The notes: generated from the letters alone by a model not told the origin. 16,602 nt of DNA from Pseudooctadecabacter sp. (GCA_020628265.1 JAHDFG010000017.1:1-16602), one strand, 5' to 3'; positions 1 to 7,147 are shown, counted from the first letter of the stretch. A program made the numbers and translations.

Positions 1-899
1 TGCCTCTGCTCACCGGAGACGAGGACCCTGTTGCGCCATATGTGGCAACCTCGGGTGTGCCGTGGCCAGGAAGTGTCGCGCTCTATTCTGCGCCGCAGGA
101 CGCGGACTACACATTGAACCGGTTGATTACGGCGCCTTCGGTGATGGGTGTGACGCAAACCGAATTGCCGGCAGGGTGCGCGGGATTGTTTGATAATGGT
201 CCGGCGGTGCGGATCGAATTGATCCGCGGGACGCTTTCGTCAGTGAGTGATGCGCAAATCCTTGGCGGTGCGAATACAGCTGTGATTGGTGACGGATCGG
301 TCGGCAATTGGGAAGTCTTTCAGTTCGGACAGGCTGATCTGGTTGGCGAAAACACCTACGATTTGGGGCGTAGATTGCGCGGACAGGCCGGGACCGATTT
401 CCTGTCGAAGGTTTGGCCTGCGGGATCCGTCTTTGTTTTGTTGGACGGAACGCCCGAACAAATCCGGCTGGCCTCGGCAGCGCGTAGTGTGACGCAACAC
501 TACCGATATGGTCCCGGTACGCGTCCCCTATCGGATGCAAGTTATCAATATCGAGAGGAAGTCGTGACGGGTGCAGGACTGCGGCCCTATCCGGTGGCGC
601 ATCTGCGTCAAACGCGGAACGACGGCGCGCGGAACATCAGTTGGGTTCGGCGGACCCGATTGGGTGGGGACAGTTGGGACGGCGAAGACGTCCCGCTGTC
701 TGAAGCGCAGGAGCGTTATGCCTTACGTGTTTTCCGCGACGGTACCTTGCTCCGCAGTTTGTCGTTGACCAGCGCCGCGTGGACCTACACCGCCGCAATG
801 CAGGCAGCAGACGGGGCTGGTGAGATCCGCGTAGATGTGGCGCAGGTGTCAGACATCTATGGCGAGGGGCCGTCCCGCAGTATCAGCTGGGCTGCCTGA
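1..899 (+). CDS. GTA tail/host-specificity protein (gp15-like), C-terminal part
   Basis: The frame is open from the left edge (first full codon at 3, reading PLLTGDEDPVAPYVATSG) to TGA at 897-899, so about 299 C-terminal residues are seen and the true start lies outside the window. The apparent GTG start at 42 is only an internal valine. The fragment is beta-rich, with the pattern VALYSAPQDADYTLN, GLFDNGPAVRIEL, YDLGRRLRGQAGTD and a C-terminal fibronectin-like stretch. This resembles the end of the large baseplate/host-specificity protein encoded last in Rhodobacter-type gene transfer agent clusters, which forms the distal tail tip and contacts the recipient cell. The neighbouring cysE supports this, since I recall cysE flanking the GTA cluster in Rhodobacteraceae. 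A prophage tail protein of the same family is the alternative. Identification is from remembered family patterns. Confidence 0.75.
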   Translation, partial: PLLTGDEDPVAPYVATSGVPWPGSVALYSAPQDADYTLNRLITAPSVMGVTQTELPAGCAGLFDNGPAVRIELIRGTLSSVSDAQILGGANTAVIGDGSVGNWEVFQFGQADLVGENTYDLGRRLRGQAGTDFLSKVWPAGSVFVLLDGTPEQIRLASAARSVTQHYRYGPGTRPLSDASYQYREEVVTGAGLRPYPVAHLRQTRNDGARNISWVRRTRLGGDSWDGEDVPLSEAQERYALRVFRDGTLLRSLSLTSAAWTYTAAMQAADGAGEIRVDVAQVSDIYGEGPSRSISWAA

Positions 900-1192
900 T
901 GCGGAAGGTTGGCTTGACGGACCTTGATCTGGCGGCGCGTGCTGTGATGCGGGCCCCATACCACCGGGTCCGCTTCGCGGCCGATCTGATCGAGGCCGCA
1001 CATACCGCTGACAAGGTGCGCAAGCGGACGGGGCGGGGGCATGTCGGGGGTGGTACCGGATCGCTCTATGCTCAGGCAGCGCTGTGCCCAGTGGCACCGC
1101 GCGAGGCGTGTCAGGCCGATTATCTGGCAGCCCTGTCCGATGTTCTGGTTGCGTTGTCGGCTTGGCGGGGCCGCACAAATCAAGTTCCGTGA
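899..1192 (+). CDS. Small protein of unknown function, coupled to the GTA tail gene
   Basis: A 97-residue ORF whose ATG (899-901) shares one base with the TGA of the preceding tail gene, so it is probably translated by re-initiation on the same message. It is arginine- and alanine-rich and mostly helical, with no signal peptide or membrane segment. Visible patterns are DLDLAARAVMRAPYHRVRFAADLIEAA near residues 8-34 and a Gly-rich RGHVGGGTGSLYAQA near 46-60, followed by another helix. I do not recognise a characterised family. Its position as the last gene after the GTA tail tip, with no promoter of its own visible, makes it a candidate late GTA gene. It could equally be a non-GTA gene that only shares the transcript. 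The overlap and codon use like its neighbours make it very likely a real gene. Confidence 0.75.
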   Translation: MRKVGLTDLDLAARAVMRAPYHRVRFAADLIEAAHTADKVRKRTGRGHVGGGTGSLYAQAALCPVAPREACQADYLAALSDVLVALSAWRGRTNQVP

Positions 1193-1267
1193 TCTTGCAC
1201 CTCACGGGTTTATTCTTGGAAAAACCGGCTTATCTGGGGTAGGACAACACCGAAAGCGAGGTGCATC

Positions 1268-2077
1268 ATGGCCCAGATCAAAGCAAAACTGACCGAAGTC
1301 GATCCAGTTTGGCAGCAGATTTGTGACGAAGCGGAGGCCGCTATCAAGGATGAGCCCCTGATTGGCGGGTTTGTTCATACCTCTGTCTTGCACCACGGGT
1401 CTTTGGAAGATGCATTGGCCTACCGTATTTCGATGAAGCTTTCTTCGTCCGAGATGTCGGACCAGATGTTGCGCGAGATCGCCGATGAGGCGTTTGCCTC
1501 GGATCCAGAAATGGCGGCCGCGGCCCGTGCAGATATTGTCGCGATTTACGACCGCGATCCGGCTTGCCACCGGTTCCTGCAGCCCCTGTTGTTTTTCAAA
1601 GGGTTTCAGGCGGTTCAGGCGCATCGTTTGGGGGCATGGTTGTTCCGGCAGGGCCGCAAGGATTTGGCTTACTACGTGCAGATGCGCGTTTCCGAGATTT
1701 TTGGCGTGGATATTCACCCAGGAGCAACCATTGGCAAGGGCCTGATGATTGACCATGCCCATTCCATCGTGATTGGGGAAACGGCAGTGGTCGGGGACAA
1801 TGTTTCTATGCTGCATTCGGTGACACTTGGCGGGACGGGCAAGGAAGAAGAGGATCGTCACCCGAAGATTGGCGACGGTGTCCTGATTGGCGCCGGGGCA
1901 AAGGTTTTGGGAAATATTACCATCGGCCATTGCAGCCGCATCGCTGCAGGTTCTGTGGTTCTTGAAGCGGTTGAGCCGATGAAGACGGTGGCGGGTGTGC
2001 CTGCCAAAGTGGTGGGGGAGGCAGGATGTTCCCAGCCGTCGCGCACCATGGATCATCTGCTGCGCACCCACGGGTAA
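1268..2077 (+). CDS. cysE: Serine O-acetyltransferase
   Basis: A 269-residue protein, close to the 273 of E. coli CysE. It transfers acetyl from acetyl-CoA to L-serine, giving O-acetylserine for cysteine synthesis in the cytoplasm. The N-terminal helical domain occupies about residues 5-140. The C-terminal left-handed beta-helix of hexapeptide repeats runs from about 145 to 245 (IHPGATIGKG, IVIGETAVVGDN, VLIGAGAKVLGN, CSRIAAGSVV). Asp148 in VDIHP and His163 in IDHAH match the catalytic Asp143/His158 pair of E. coli, and SVTLGGTGK is the CoA/serine-site loop. The ATG at 1268 follows GAGG at 1258-1261. It lies 75 bases after the small gene and is closed by a strong hairpin at 2110-2134. Feedback inhibition by cysteine is typical of the family but not visible here. 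Confidence 0.96.
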   Translation: MAQIKAKLTEVDPVWQQICDEAEAAIKDEPLIGGFVHTSVLHHGSLEDALAYRISMKLSSSEMSDQMLREIADEAFASDPEMAAAARADIVAIYDRDPACHRFLQPLLFFKGFQAVQAHRLGAWLFRQGRKDLAYYVQMRVSEIFGVDIHPGATIGKGLMIDHAHSIVIGETAVVGDNVSMLHSVTLGGTGKEEEDRHPKIGDGVLIGAGAKVLGNITIGHCSRIAAGSVVLEAVEPMKTVAGVPAKVVGEAGCSQPSRTMDHLLRTHG

Positions 2078-2087
2078 GTTTTTTCGA

Positions 2088-2102
2088 ATGGGCTTCGCCC
2101 AT
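2088..2102 (+). terminator. Small hairpin after cysE
   Basis: ATGGGC-TTC-GCCCAT forms a perfect 6-bp stem with a 3-base loop 10 bases after the cysE stop. No T-run follows directly. It probably acts together with the stronger hairpin just downstream. Confidence 0.45.
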
Positions 2103-2109
2103 CCGATCC

Positions 2110-2134
2110 GCGCGCGCCTTTGGCGCGCGCTTTT
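2110..2134 (+). terminator. Rho-independent terminator of cysE
   Basis: GCGCGCGCC-TTT-GGCGCGCGC makes a perfect 9-bp GC stem with a 3-base loop, followed by TTTTG. This is a textbook intrinsic terminator 32 bases past the cysE stop codon. Confidence 0.85.
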
Positions 2135-2135
2135 G

Positions 2136-2160
2136 TTTGAGTATTTGTGAACCAAAGACG
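2136..2160. repeat. Dispersed intergenic element, copy 1
   Basis: The 25-base stretch beginning TTTGAGTATTT and ending CCAAAGACG matches 14072-14096 at 23 of 25 positions. It lies between the convergent ends of cysE and pdhC. Read on the minus strand it starts 76 bases beyond the pdhC stop. Its function is unknown. Confidence 0.6.
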
Positions 2161-2181
2161 GGTGGGTTTGTCCCTTAACGG

Positions 2182-2216
2182 AAAGGGCCGCACGGTGGTG
2201 TCACCGGCGGCCCTTT
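2182..2216 (-). terminator. Terminator hairpin of the pdh operon
   Basis: AAAGGGCCGC (2182-2191) pairs perfectly with GCGGCCCTTT (2207-2216). Inside this 10-bp stem, CGGTG (2193-2197) pairs with CACCG (2202-2206) around a 4-base loop. It starts 20 bases after the pdhC stop on the minus strand. The symmetric A/T ends mean it could stop transcription from both directions. Confidence 0.75.
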
Positions 2217-2236
2217 GGCTTTGCTTTGTGGCTGGT

Positions 2237-3535
2237 TTAAGCCAGCATGGCCATCGGGTCTTCGAGGTTGGCCTTGATCGCATTGAGCAGGTTTGCACCA
2301 AGTGCACCGTCGATCACACGGTGATCGACGCTGAGGGTTGTGGACATGACTGTGGCCACCTTGACCTCACCGTCATCGCCCACGACAGGCTTTTTGGTGC
2401 CAGCGCCCACGGCCAAGATCGCGGCATGGGGCGGGTTGATGATGGCGTCGAAGTTGTCGATGCCGAACATGCCGAGGTTCGAGATGGCAAAGCTTCCGCC
2501 CACGTATTCATGTGGTGCGAGTTTGCCGTCACGGGCCCGTCCAGCAAGGTCTTTCATCTGGGTAGACAGGGCAGACAGGGACTTGCTGTCTGCATCCTGG
2601 AGCACCGGTGTGAAGAGCCCGCCTTCGACGGCGACAGCGACGGCCACGTCGGAGGCTGTGAACTTCAATGTCCGGTCACCAGCCCAGACGGCGTTGGCGT
2701 CGGGCACTTGCTGGAGGGCCAGCGCGCAGGCCTTGATGATGAAGTCGTTGACCGACAGCTTCACGCCGCGCGGCTCAAACGTCTTGTTGATCTGGCTGCG
2801 GAACTTGAGCAGCGCGTCCAGTTCGATATCGCGGCGCAGGTAGAAGTGCGGCACGGTCTGTTTGGCTTCCGTGAGGCGGGCTGCCACGGTTTTGCGCATG
2901 CCGTTGAGGGAGACCTCCTCATAGGCGCGACCGTCGTACATCTTGAGGACCTGCTCGGTCGTCGGGCCGGATGCCATCGTTGCACCTTTGGCTGCAGGAG
3001 CACTAGCGGGTGCGGCATCGGTGGTCGCAGCGGGCTGGGCCGTCGCATTTTCGACGTCTGCCTTGATGATGCGGCCATGGGGGCCGGAGCCCTTGATTTG
3101 GCTCAGGTCCAAACCTTTGTCCGCTGCGATCCGACGGGCCAGAGGGGTCGCAAAGATGCGGCTTCCGTCGGCAGCGGCGGGCGCTGCCGGAGCAGGCGTC
3201 GCAGCGGCGGCTTTGGCTTCAGCAGGAGCCTCTTCCACGGCTTTCTCCGTTGGCGTCTCGGCGGCCGGAGCGGGGGCGGCGGACATGTCTTCACCCTCTT
3301 CGCCGATGATGGCGATGGGGGTGTTGACCTTTACACCTTCGGTGCCCTCAGCGACGAGGATTTTGCCGACCACCCCTTCGTCGACGGCTTCAAATTCCAT
3401 CGTGGCTTTGTCGGTTTCAATCTCGGCCAGAAGGTCGCCCGACTGTACGGTGTCGCCTTCCTTCACGAGCCATTTGGCGAGCGTGCCTTCCTCCATCGTG
3501 GGCGACAGGGCGGGCATGAGAATTTCGGTTGCCAT
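2237..3535 (-). CDS. pdhC: Pyruvate dehydrogenase E2, dihydrolipoyl acetyltransferase
   Basis: A 432-residue E2 core subunit that passes the acetyl group from lipoyl-lysine to CoA. Domains in order are: one lipoyl domain (about 2-78, lipoylated Lys43 in ETDKATME); an Ala/Pro linker (about 85-125); a peripheral-subunit-binding domain (about 127-162, FATPLARRIAADKGLDL through GPHGRIIKADV); a second Ala/Pro linker; and the catalytic domain (about 200-432). His405 and Asp409 in SVDHRVIDG are the expected active-site pair. The start is preceded by AAGGAG, which itself overlaps the end of pdhB (stop at 3548-3550), so the gene is cotranscribed with pdhA and pdhB. No E3 (lpd) gene follows; a terminator does. 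The lipoyl domain is almost identical to that of PdhB (77 of 85 residues). The alternative symbol aceF is also used. Confidence 0.97.
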   Translation of the reverse strand: MATEILMPALSPTMEEGTLAKWLVKEGDTVQSGDLLAEIETDKATMEFEAVDEGVVGKILVAEGTEGVKVNTPIAIIGEEGEDMSAAPAPAAETPTEKAVEEAPAEAKAAAATPAPAAPAAADGSRIFATPLARRIAADKGLDLSQIKGSGPHGRIIKADVENATAQPAATTDAAPASAPAAKGATMASGPTTEQVLKMYDGRAYEEVSLNGMRKTVAARLTEAKQTVPHFYLRRDIELDALLKFRSQINKTFEPRGVKLSVNDFIIKACALALQQVPDANAVWAGDRTLKFTASDVAVAVAVEGGLFTPVLQDADSKSLSALSTQMKDLAGRARDGKLAPHEYVGGSFAISNLGMFGIDNFDAIINPPHAAILAVGAGTKKPVVGDDGEVKVATVMSTTLSVDHRVIDGALGANLLNAIKANLEDPMAMLA

Positions 3536-3547
3536 TTCTGTTGCTCC

Positions 3548-4915
3548 TTACCGGTAGGTGACTTGTTTGACTGCGGCGATCACTTCATCCGTCGTGATCA
3601 GCGCATGCTTTTCAAGGTTCGCCGCATAGGGCATCGGCACATCCTTACCGGTGCAGTTGATCACTGGGGCGTCCAGATAATCAAAGGCGTTCTGCATGAT
3701 GTAGGCGCCCAGATGGTTGCCGATGGAGCCCACGGGCCAGCCTTCTTCGACGGTCACGCAGCGGTTGGTCTTCTGCACGGAGGCGATGACTGTGCCGTAG
3801 TCGATCGGGCGCAGGGTGCGCAGGTCGATGACTTCGGCGCTGATGCCGTCTTCAGCCAGCTTTTCAGCGGCTTCCATGGCGTAGCTCATGCCGATGCCGA
3901 AGCTGACGATGGTCACATCCGTGCCTTCGACGGCCACGCGGGCCTTGCCGAAGGGGATGGTGAAATCGTCCAGCACAGGAACCTCGAACGAGCGACCGTA
4001 GAGGATTTCGTTCTCAAGGAAGATGACAGGGTTGTCGTCGCGGATGGCGGTTTTCATCAAGCCTTTGGCGTCGGCTGCCGTGTAAGGCATCACGACCTTG
4101 AGGCCGGGGATTTGCGCATACCATGCGGCATAGTCCTGAGAGTGCTGCGCACCCACGCGGGCGGCCGCACCGTTGGGGCCACGGAATACCATAGGCGCGC
4201 CCATCTGACCGCCGGACATATATAGCGTCTTGGCCGCAGAGTTGATGATCTGGTCAATCGCCTGCATGGCGAAGTTGAAGGTCATGAATTCCACGATGGG
4301 GCGGAGACCACCGAAGGCAGCACCGACAGCGATGCCCGTGAACCCGTGTTCGGTGATCGGCGTGTCGATCACGCGCTTGTCGCCGAATTTATCCAGCAGA
4401 CCTTGGGAAATCTTATAGGCGCCTTGGTATTCGCCGACTTCCTCACCCATGAGGAACACGTCCTCGTCGCGGGTCATTTCCTCGGCCATGGCTTCGTTGA
4501 GGGCCTCGCGCACCGTCATGGTCTTCATTTCGGTGCCTTCTTCCCAATCGGGGGAGGCGTTTGCCTTGGCGGGAACAGCAGCAGGTTGCTGGGCGATGGG
4601 CGCGTCTGTCTTGACCTCTTCGCGGGTCTCTTGCGCGGCTTCCTTGGCAGCGGAGGCCGTGGACATATCCTCGCCTTCTTCGCCGATGATGGCGATGGGG
4701 GTGTTGACCTTGACGCCTTCGGTGCCTTCTTCGATCAGGATCTTGCCGACGATGCCTTCGTCCACGGCTTCGAATTCCATGGTGGCCTTGTCGGTTTCAA
4801 TCTCGGCGATGATGTCGCCGGATTTCACTTCGTCACCTTCTTTGACCAACCATTTGGCCAATGTGCCTTCCTCCATCGTGGGGGAGAGGGCGGGCATAAG
4901 TAGTTCAGTTGCCAT
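3548..4915 (-). CDS. pdhB: Pyruvate dehydrogenase E1 beta subunit with N-terminal lipoyl domain
   Basis: A 455-residue protein that, with PdhA, decarboxylates pyruvate using thiamine diphosphate. Residues about 1-79 form a lipoyl domain (Lys43 in ETDKATME), followed by an Ala/Glu/Lys linker to about 128. The E1-beta transketolase domain begins at MTVREALNEAMAEEM. EHGFTGIAVGAAFGG and GAQHSQDYAAWYAQIPGLKVVMP are typical of it. The lipoyl fusion is a known alphaproteobacterial form. I chose ATG at 4915-4913 over an upstream in-frame start at 4951. The protein then begins MATELLMPALSP like PdhC, a GGAGGAG ribosome site sits 7 bases upstream, and the gene follows the pdhA stop by 14 bases instead of overlapping it. 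It lies in one operon with pdhA and pdhC. Confidence 0.96.
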   Translation of the reverse strand: MATELLMPALSPTMEEGTLAKWLVKEGDEVKSGDIIAEIETDKATMEFEAVDEGIVGKILIEEGTEGVKVNTPIAIIGEEGEDMSTASAAKEAAQETREEVKTDAPIAQQPAAVPAKANASPDWEEGTEMKTMTVREALNEAMAEEMTRDEDVFLMGEEVGEYQGAYKISQGLLDKFGDKRVIDTPITEHGFTGIAVGAAFGGLRPIVEFMTFNFAMQAIDQIINSAAKTLYMSGGQMGAPMVFRGPNGAAARVGAQHSQDYAAWYAQIPGLKVVMPYTAADAKGLMKTAIRDDNPVIFLENEILYGRSFEVPVLDDFTIPFGKARVAVEGTDVTIVSFGIGMSYAMEAAEKLAEDGISAEVIDLRTLRPIDYGTVIASVQKTNRCVTVEEGWPVGSIGNHLGAYIMQNAFDYLDAPVINCTGKDVPMPYAANLEKHALITTDEVIAAVKQVTYR

Positions 4916-4929
4916 GATAAATCTCCTCC

Positions 4930-5919
4930 TCAGGCGTAGATGTCTGTCCAAAGTTCGTCCAAGTGCGGCTCGGGGCTTTCCTTGGCGAATTCGGCGCTTT
5001 CGTTGACAACAGCCTTGATGTCCTTGTCGATCGCTTTGAGGTCATCCTCAGTCGCGTGCTTACCTGTCAGCAGCAGATCACGGACTTGTTCGATGGGGTC
5101 ACGCTCGTCGCGCATTTTCTGCACTTCCTCGCGGGTCCGGTACTTGGCAGGGTCGGACATGGAGTGGCCGCGGTAGCGGTATGTCTTCACCTCAAGAATG
5201 TAGGGGCCTTCGCCGGAGCGGCAGTGTGCGACCGCTTTTTCGGACGCTTCTTTGACGGCAAGCACGTTCATGCCGTCCACGATCTCACCGGGGATGCCGA
5301 AAGCTTCGCCACGTGTGTAGAGATCAGGGGTGGAGGTGGAGCGGTGCTGGGACGTGCCCATGGCGTATTGGTTGTTTTCGATCACGAAGATCACCGGCAG
5401 CTTCCAAAGGGCTGCCATGTTGAAGGTCTCGTAGATCTGGCCTTGGTTGGCGGCACCGTCGCCGAAGTAGGCGAAAGTCACGTTGTCGTTGCCTTTGTAC
5501 TTGTCAGCAAAGGCAAGTCCTGCACCCAGCGGCACCTGTGCGCCGACGATGCCGTGGCCACCGTAGAAATGCTTCTCTTTCGAGAACATGTGCATGGAGC
5601 CACCCTTACCTTTGGAATAGCCCCCTTCGCGACCCGTCAGTTCGGCCATAACGCCGTTGGGGTCCATGCCGCAGGCCAGCATGTGGCCGTGGTCGCGGTA
5701 GGATGTAATGCGTTTGTCGCCTTCCTTCGTTGCGGCCTCAAGGCCCACAACAACGGCTTCCTGACCGATATAAAGGTGGCAGAAGCCCCCGATAAGGCCC
5801 ATGCCGTAGAGCTGGCCCGCCTTCTCTTCGAATCGACGGATCAGAAGCATATCCTTGTAGTAGGTAAGGAGTTCCTCTGCAGAAACATTTGGTTTCTTTG
5901 ATGATTTCTTGGCGGCCAT
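4930..5919 (-). CDS. pdhA: Pyruvate dehydrogenase E1 alpha subunit
   Basis: A 329-residue E1-alpha subunit of the heterotetrameric PDH type, cytoplasmic. The thiamine diphosphate/Mg motif is complete: GDGAANQGQIYETFNMAALW leading to NN in VIENNQYAMGT. Other family signatures are RRFEEKAGQLYGMGLIGGFCHLYIGQEA, SYRDHGHML, GKGGSMHMF and YRYRGHSMSDP, the last being the region of the phosphorylation loop in mitochondrial homologues. The start ATG follows GGGAGG by 4 bases. It is the first gene of the pdhABC operon, and its stop TGA runs directly into the GGAGGAG ribosome site of pdhB. The 5' region carries a perfect inverted repeat at 5957-5976 that may be an operator. Confidence 0.97.
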   Translation of the reverse strand: MAAKKSSKKPNVSAEELLTYYKDMLLIRRFEEKAGQLYGMGLIGGFCHLYIGQEAVVVGLEAATKEGDKRITSYRDHGHMLACGMDPNGVMAELTGREGGYSKGKGGSMHMFSKEKHFYGGHGIVGAQVPLGAGLAFADKYKGNDNVTFAYFGDGAANQGQIYETFNMAALWKLPVIFVIENNQYAMGTSQHRSTSTPDLYTRGEAFGIPGEIVDGMNVLAVKEASEKAVAHCRSGEGPYILEVKTYRYRGHSMSDPAKYRTREEVQKMRDERDPIEQVRDLLLTGKHATEDDLKAIDKDIKAVVNESAEFAKESPEPHLDELWTDIYA

Positions 5920-5956
5920 GGGTCCTCCCTCAGGTCTGACAAGCTGCGTCGCAGAT

Positions 5957-5976
5957 ATAGTTTAGTGTTAAACTAT
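5957..5976. promoter_or_regulatory. Palindromic operator-like site upstream of pdhA
   Basis: ATAGTTTA and TAAACTAT are perfect 8-base inverted arms around the spacer GTGT, 38 bases upstream of the pdhA start. A further half-site, TAAACTA, occurs at 5981-5987 in direct orientation to the right arm. In a GC-rich region this AT-rich symmetric block stands out and fits the footprint of a dimeric helix-turn-helix repressor. Read on the minus strand, TATATC at the downstream edge could be a -10, which would put the palindrome inside the promoter. The regulator is not identifiable here. Confidence 0.6.
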
Positions 5977-6082
5977 CTCCTAAACTACAAGTTCCAAAAA
6001 ATCGACAACCAATGTGACGCAGGGGCAGTCAGGCGCCGAAATCCCGCCTTGCGTCTGCTGCATGGGTCCGTAGCTTGGGGGC

Positions 6083-6574
6083 ATGAAATACAAGATCAGA
6101 CAAGAACGGGACGGTGACGAAGCTGCGATCCGCGACGTGGTGGAACGTGCCTTTGCGGGCAAGTCGTTCGCGGACCCAGATGACAAGTTCATCGTTGAGC
6201 GCCTGCGAGAGGACGGCAGTCTGGTGCTGTCGCTGGTGGCTGAGGGACGTGGTCAGCTGATCGGGCAAGTGGCCCTTTCGCCTGCCAAGGTCGGAGACCT
6301 GAAATACCTCTGTCTGGGGCCGATTGCCGTTGTGCCGGAGCAGCAGGGCAAGGGGATTGGCGGCGACCTGATGGGACATGCGCTGGGTGTCGCGCAAGCA
6401 TACGGGCGGGATGGCGTCGTTCTATTGGGGGATCCCAAGTACTACAGCCGCTTCGGGTTCGAAAAGTTCGCGTCGGTCAGCTACGACGGAAAAGGTGCCG
6501 ATGCCCTTCAGTTGTTGCCGTTTACGGAGCCGCCCAGCGGAAAGGTCGTCTTTCATCCGTTGCTGACCGCTTGA
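6083..6574 (+). CDS. GNAT family N-acetyltransferase (YhbS-like)
   Basis: A 163-residue protein with the GNAT fold. The acetyl-CoA binding motif A is clear at about 78-97 (CLGPIAVVPEQQGKGIGGDL, with QQGKGIG as the pyrophosphate loop). The C-terminal half has LLGDPKYYSRFGFEKFA (about 114-130), which together with the length and order resembles the YhbS/COG3153 subgroup. The substrate cannot be read from sequence; members act on small molecules, tRNA or protein N-termini. The start ATG at 6083 follows only a weak GGGGG site. It is divergent from pdhA, sharing the 163-base region between them. It is followed after 63 bases by a membrane-anchored protein gene on the same strand, possibly one transcript. 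Confidence 0.85.
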   Translation: MKYKIRQERDGDEAAIRDVVERAFAGKSFADPDDKFIVERLREDGSLVLSLVAEGRGQLIGQVALSPAKVGDLKYLCLGPIAVVPEQQGKGIGGDLMGHALGVAQAYGRDGVVLLGDPKYYSRFGFEKFASVSYDGKGADALQLLPFTEPPSGKVVFHPLLTA

Positions 6575-6637
6575 TCATTAAGACTTGTCCCCTTTGTGTG
6601 GGCTTTGCATGATTATCGCAGCATTTGGGGGGCTTGC

Positions 6638-7138
6638 ATGACTTGGCTGAACTGGAAACCGGTCGTAGTCTTTTTAGGATTGGGGTCTATCGCGGGCACG
6701 ATCCTGAGCTTTGATGCGCTATACCTGCGTGTGTCGGAATTGATGTCGGGCGGCGGCGGTACATTTGCCGCGCAGGTGTGCAACACTGCATCGGATGGTT
6801 GCGATAATGAGGCCCTCGATGATCTTCTGCGCGACCGTGTTGGCGAAAGCGTTGAGCTTGACCTGACCTATGTCTTTTCGGGCGCGGGGGAGGCGTATGT
6901 CAGTTGCGCCGACGAAGGTGTCTTCCTTGATCCCGAAGAAAATGGCTCTGACCTGATCGTTCCGATCCAGATTGAGGATGGGTCTTGCTCTGCCTTAAGC
7001 TATCTGCGGGTCGATGCGGGCCGTGCCGTGAATGTGGCGTCCGCGATGGCCTATCTGGAATACCGTATCAAAGGGCCGTTTACCGTCGGGATCGGATCCT
7101 ACGGCGGGCCTGCGTTGTTTACGCTTTATCCGGAGTAG
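6638..7138 (+). CDS. Membrane-anchored protein of unknown function
   Basis: A 166-residue protein that I do not recognise. Residues about 8-28 (VVVFLGLGSIAGTILSFDAL) form one N-terminal membrane segment. The rest is acidic, with four cysteines (48, 55, 90, 117) that could form two disulfides if the domain is periplasmic, as expected for a short positive N-terminus facing the cytoplasm. The tail (about 135-166) looks beta-rich. I chose ATG at 6638, preceded by GGGGGG, over an in-frame GTG at 6596 that would put WALHDYRSIW before the membrane segment and has no clear ribosome site. It ends 9 bases from the convergent stop of ftsB. It could be cotranscribed with the upstream GNAT gene. Confidence 0.7.
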   Translation: MTWLNWKPVVVFLGLGSIAGTILSFDALYLRVSELMSGGGGTFAAQVCNTASDGCDNEALDDLLRDRVGESVELDLTYVFSGAGEAYVSCADEGVFLDPEENGSDLIVPIQIEDGSCSALSYLRVDAGRAVNVASAMAYLEYRIKGPFTVGIGSYGGPALFTLYPE

Positions 7139-7147
7139 CGATCTCGC

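Noticed and set aside
1202..2155. 317-codon open frame on the minus strand opposite cysE
   Set aside because: It is antisense to a clear CysE with intact catalytic residues and runs through its terminator. The composition (Arg, His, Asn, Pro) is typical of a shadow frame.
2147..4225. 692-codon open frame on the plus strand across pdhC and pdhB
   Set aside because: It is exactly antisense to two certain genes. The translation is rich in His, Gly, Asp and Val in the way expected from reading GC-rich codons backwards, with no recognisable domain.
4916..4951. N-terminal extension of PdhB starting at 4951
   Set aside because: It would overlap the end of pdhA and run through the GGAGGAG ribosome site. 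The 12 added residues (MDRHLRLRRRFI) are not part of a lipoyl domain.
4963..5901. 312-codon open frame on the plus strand opposite pdhA
   Set aside because: It is a mirror of the pdhA codon pattern, with no ribosome site and no family resemblance.
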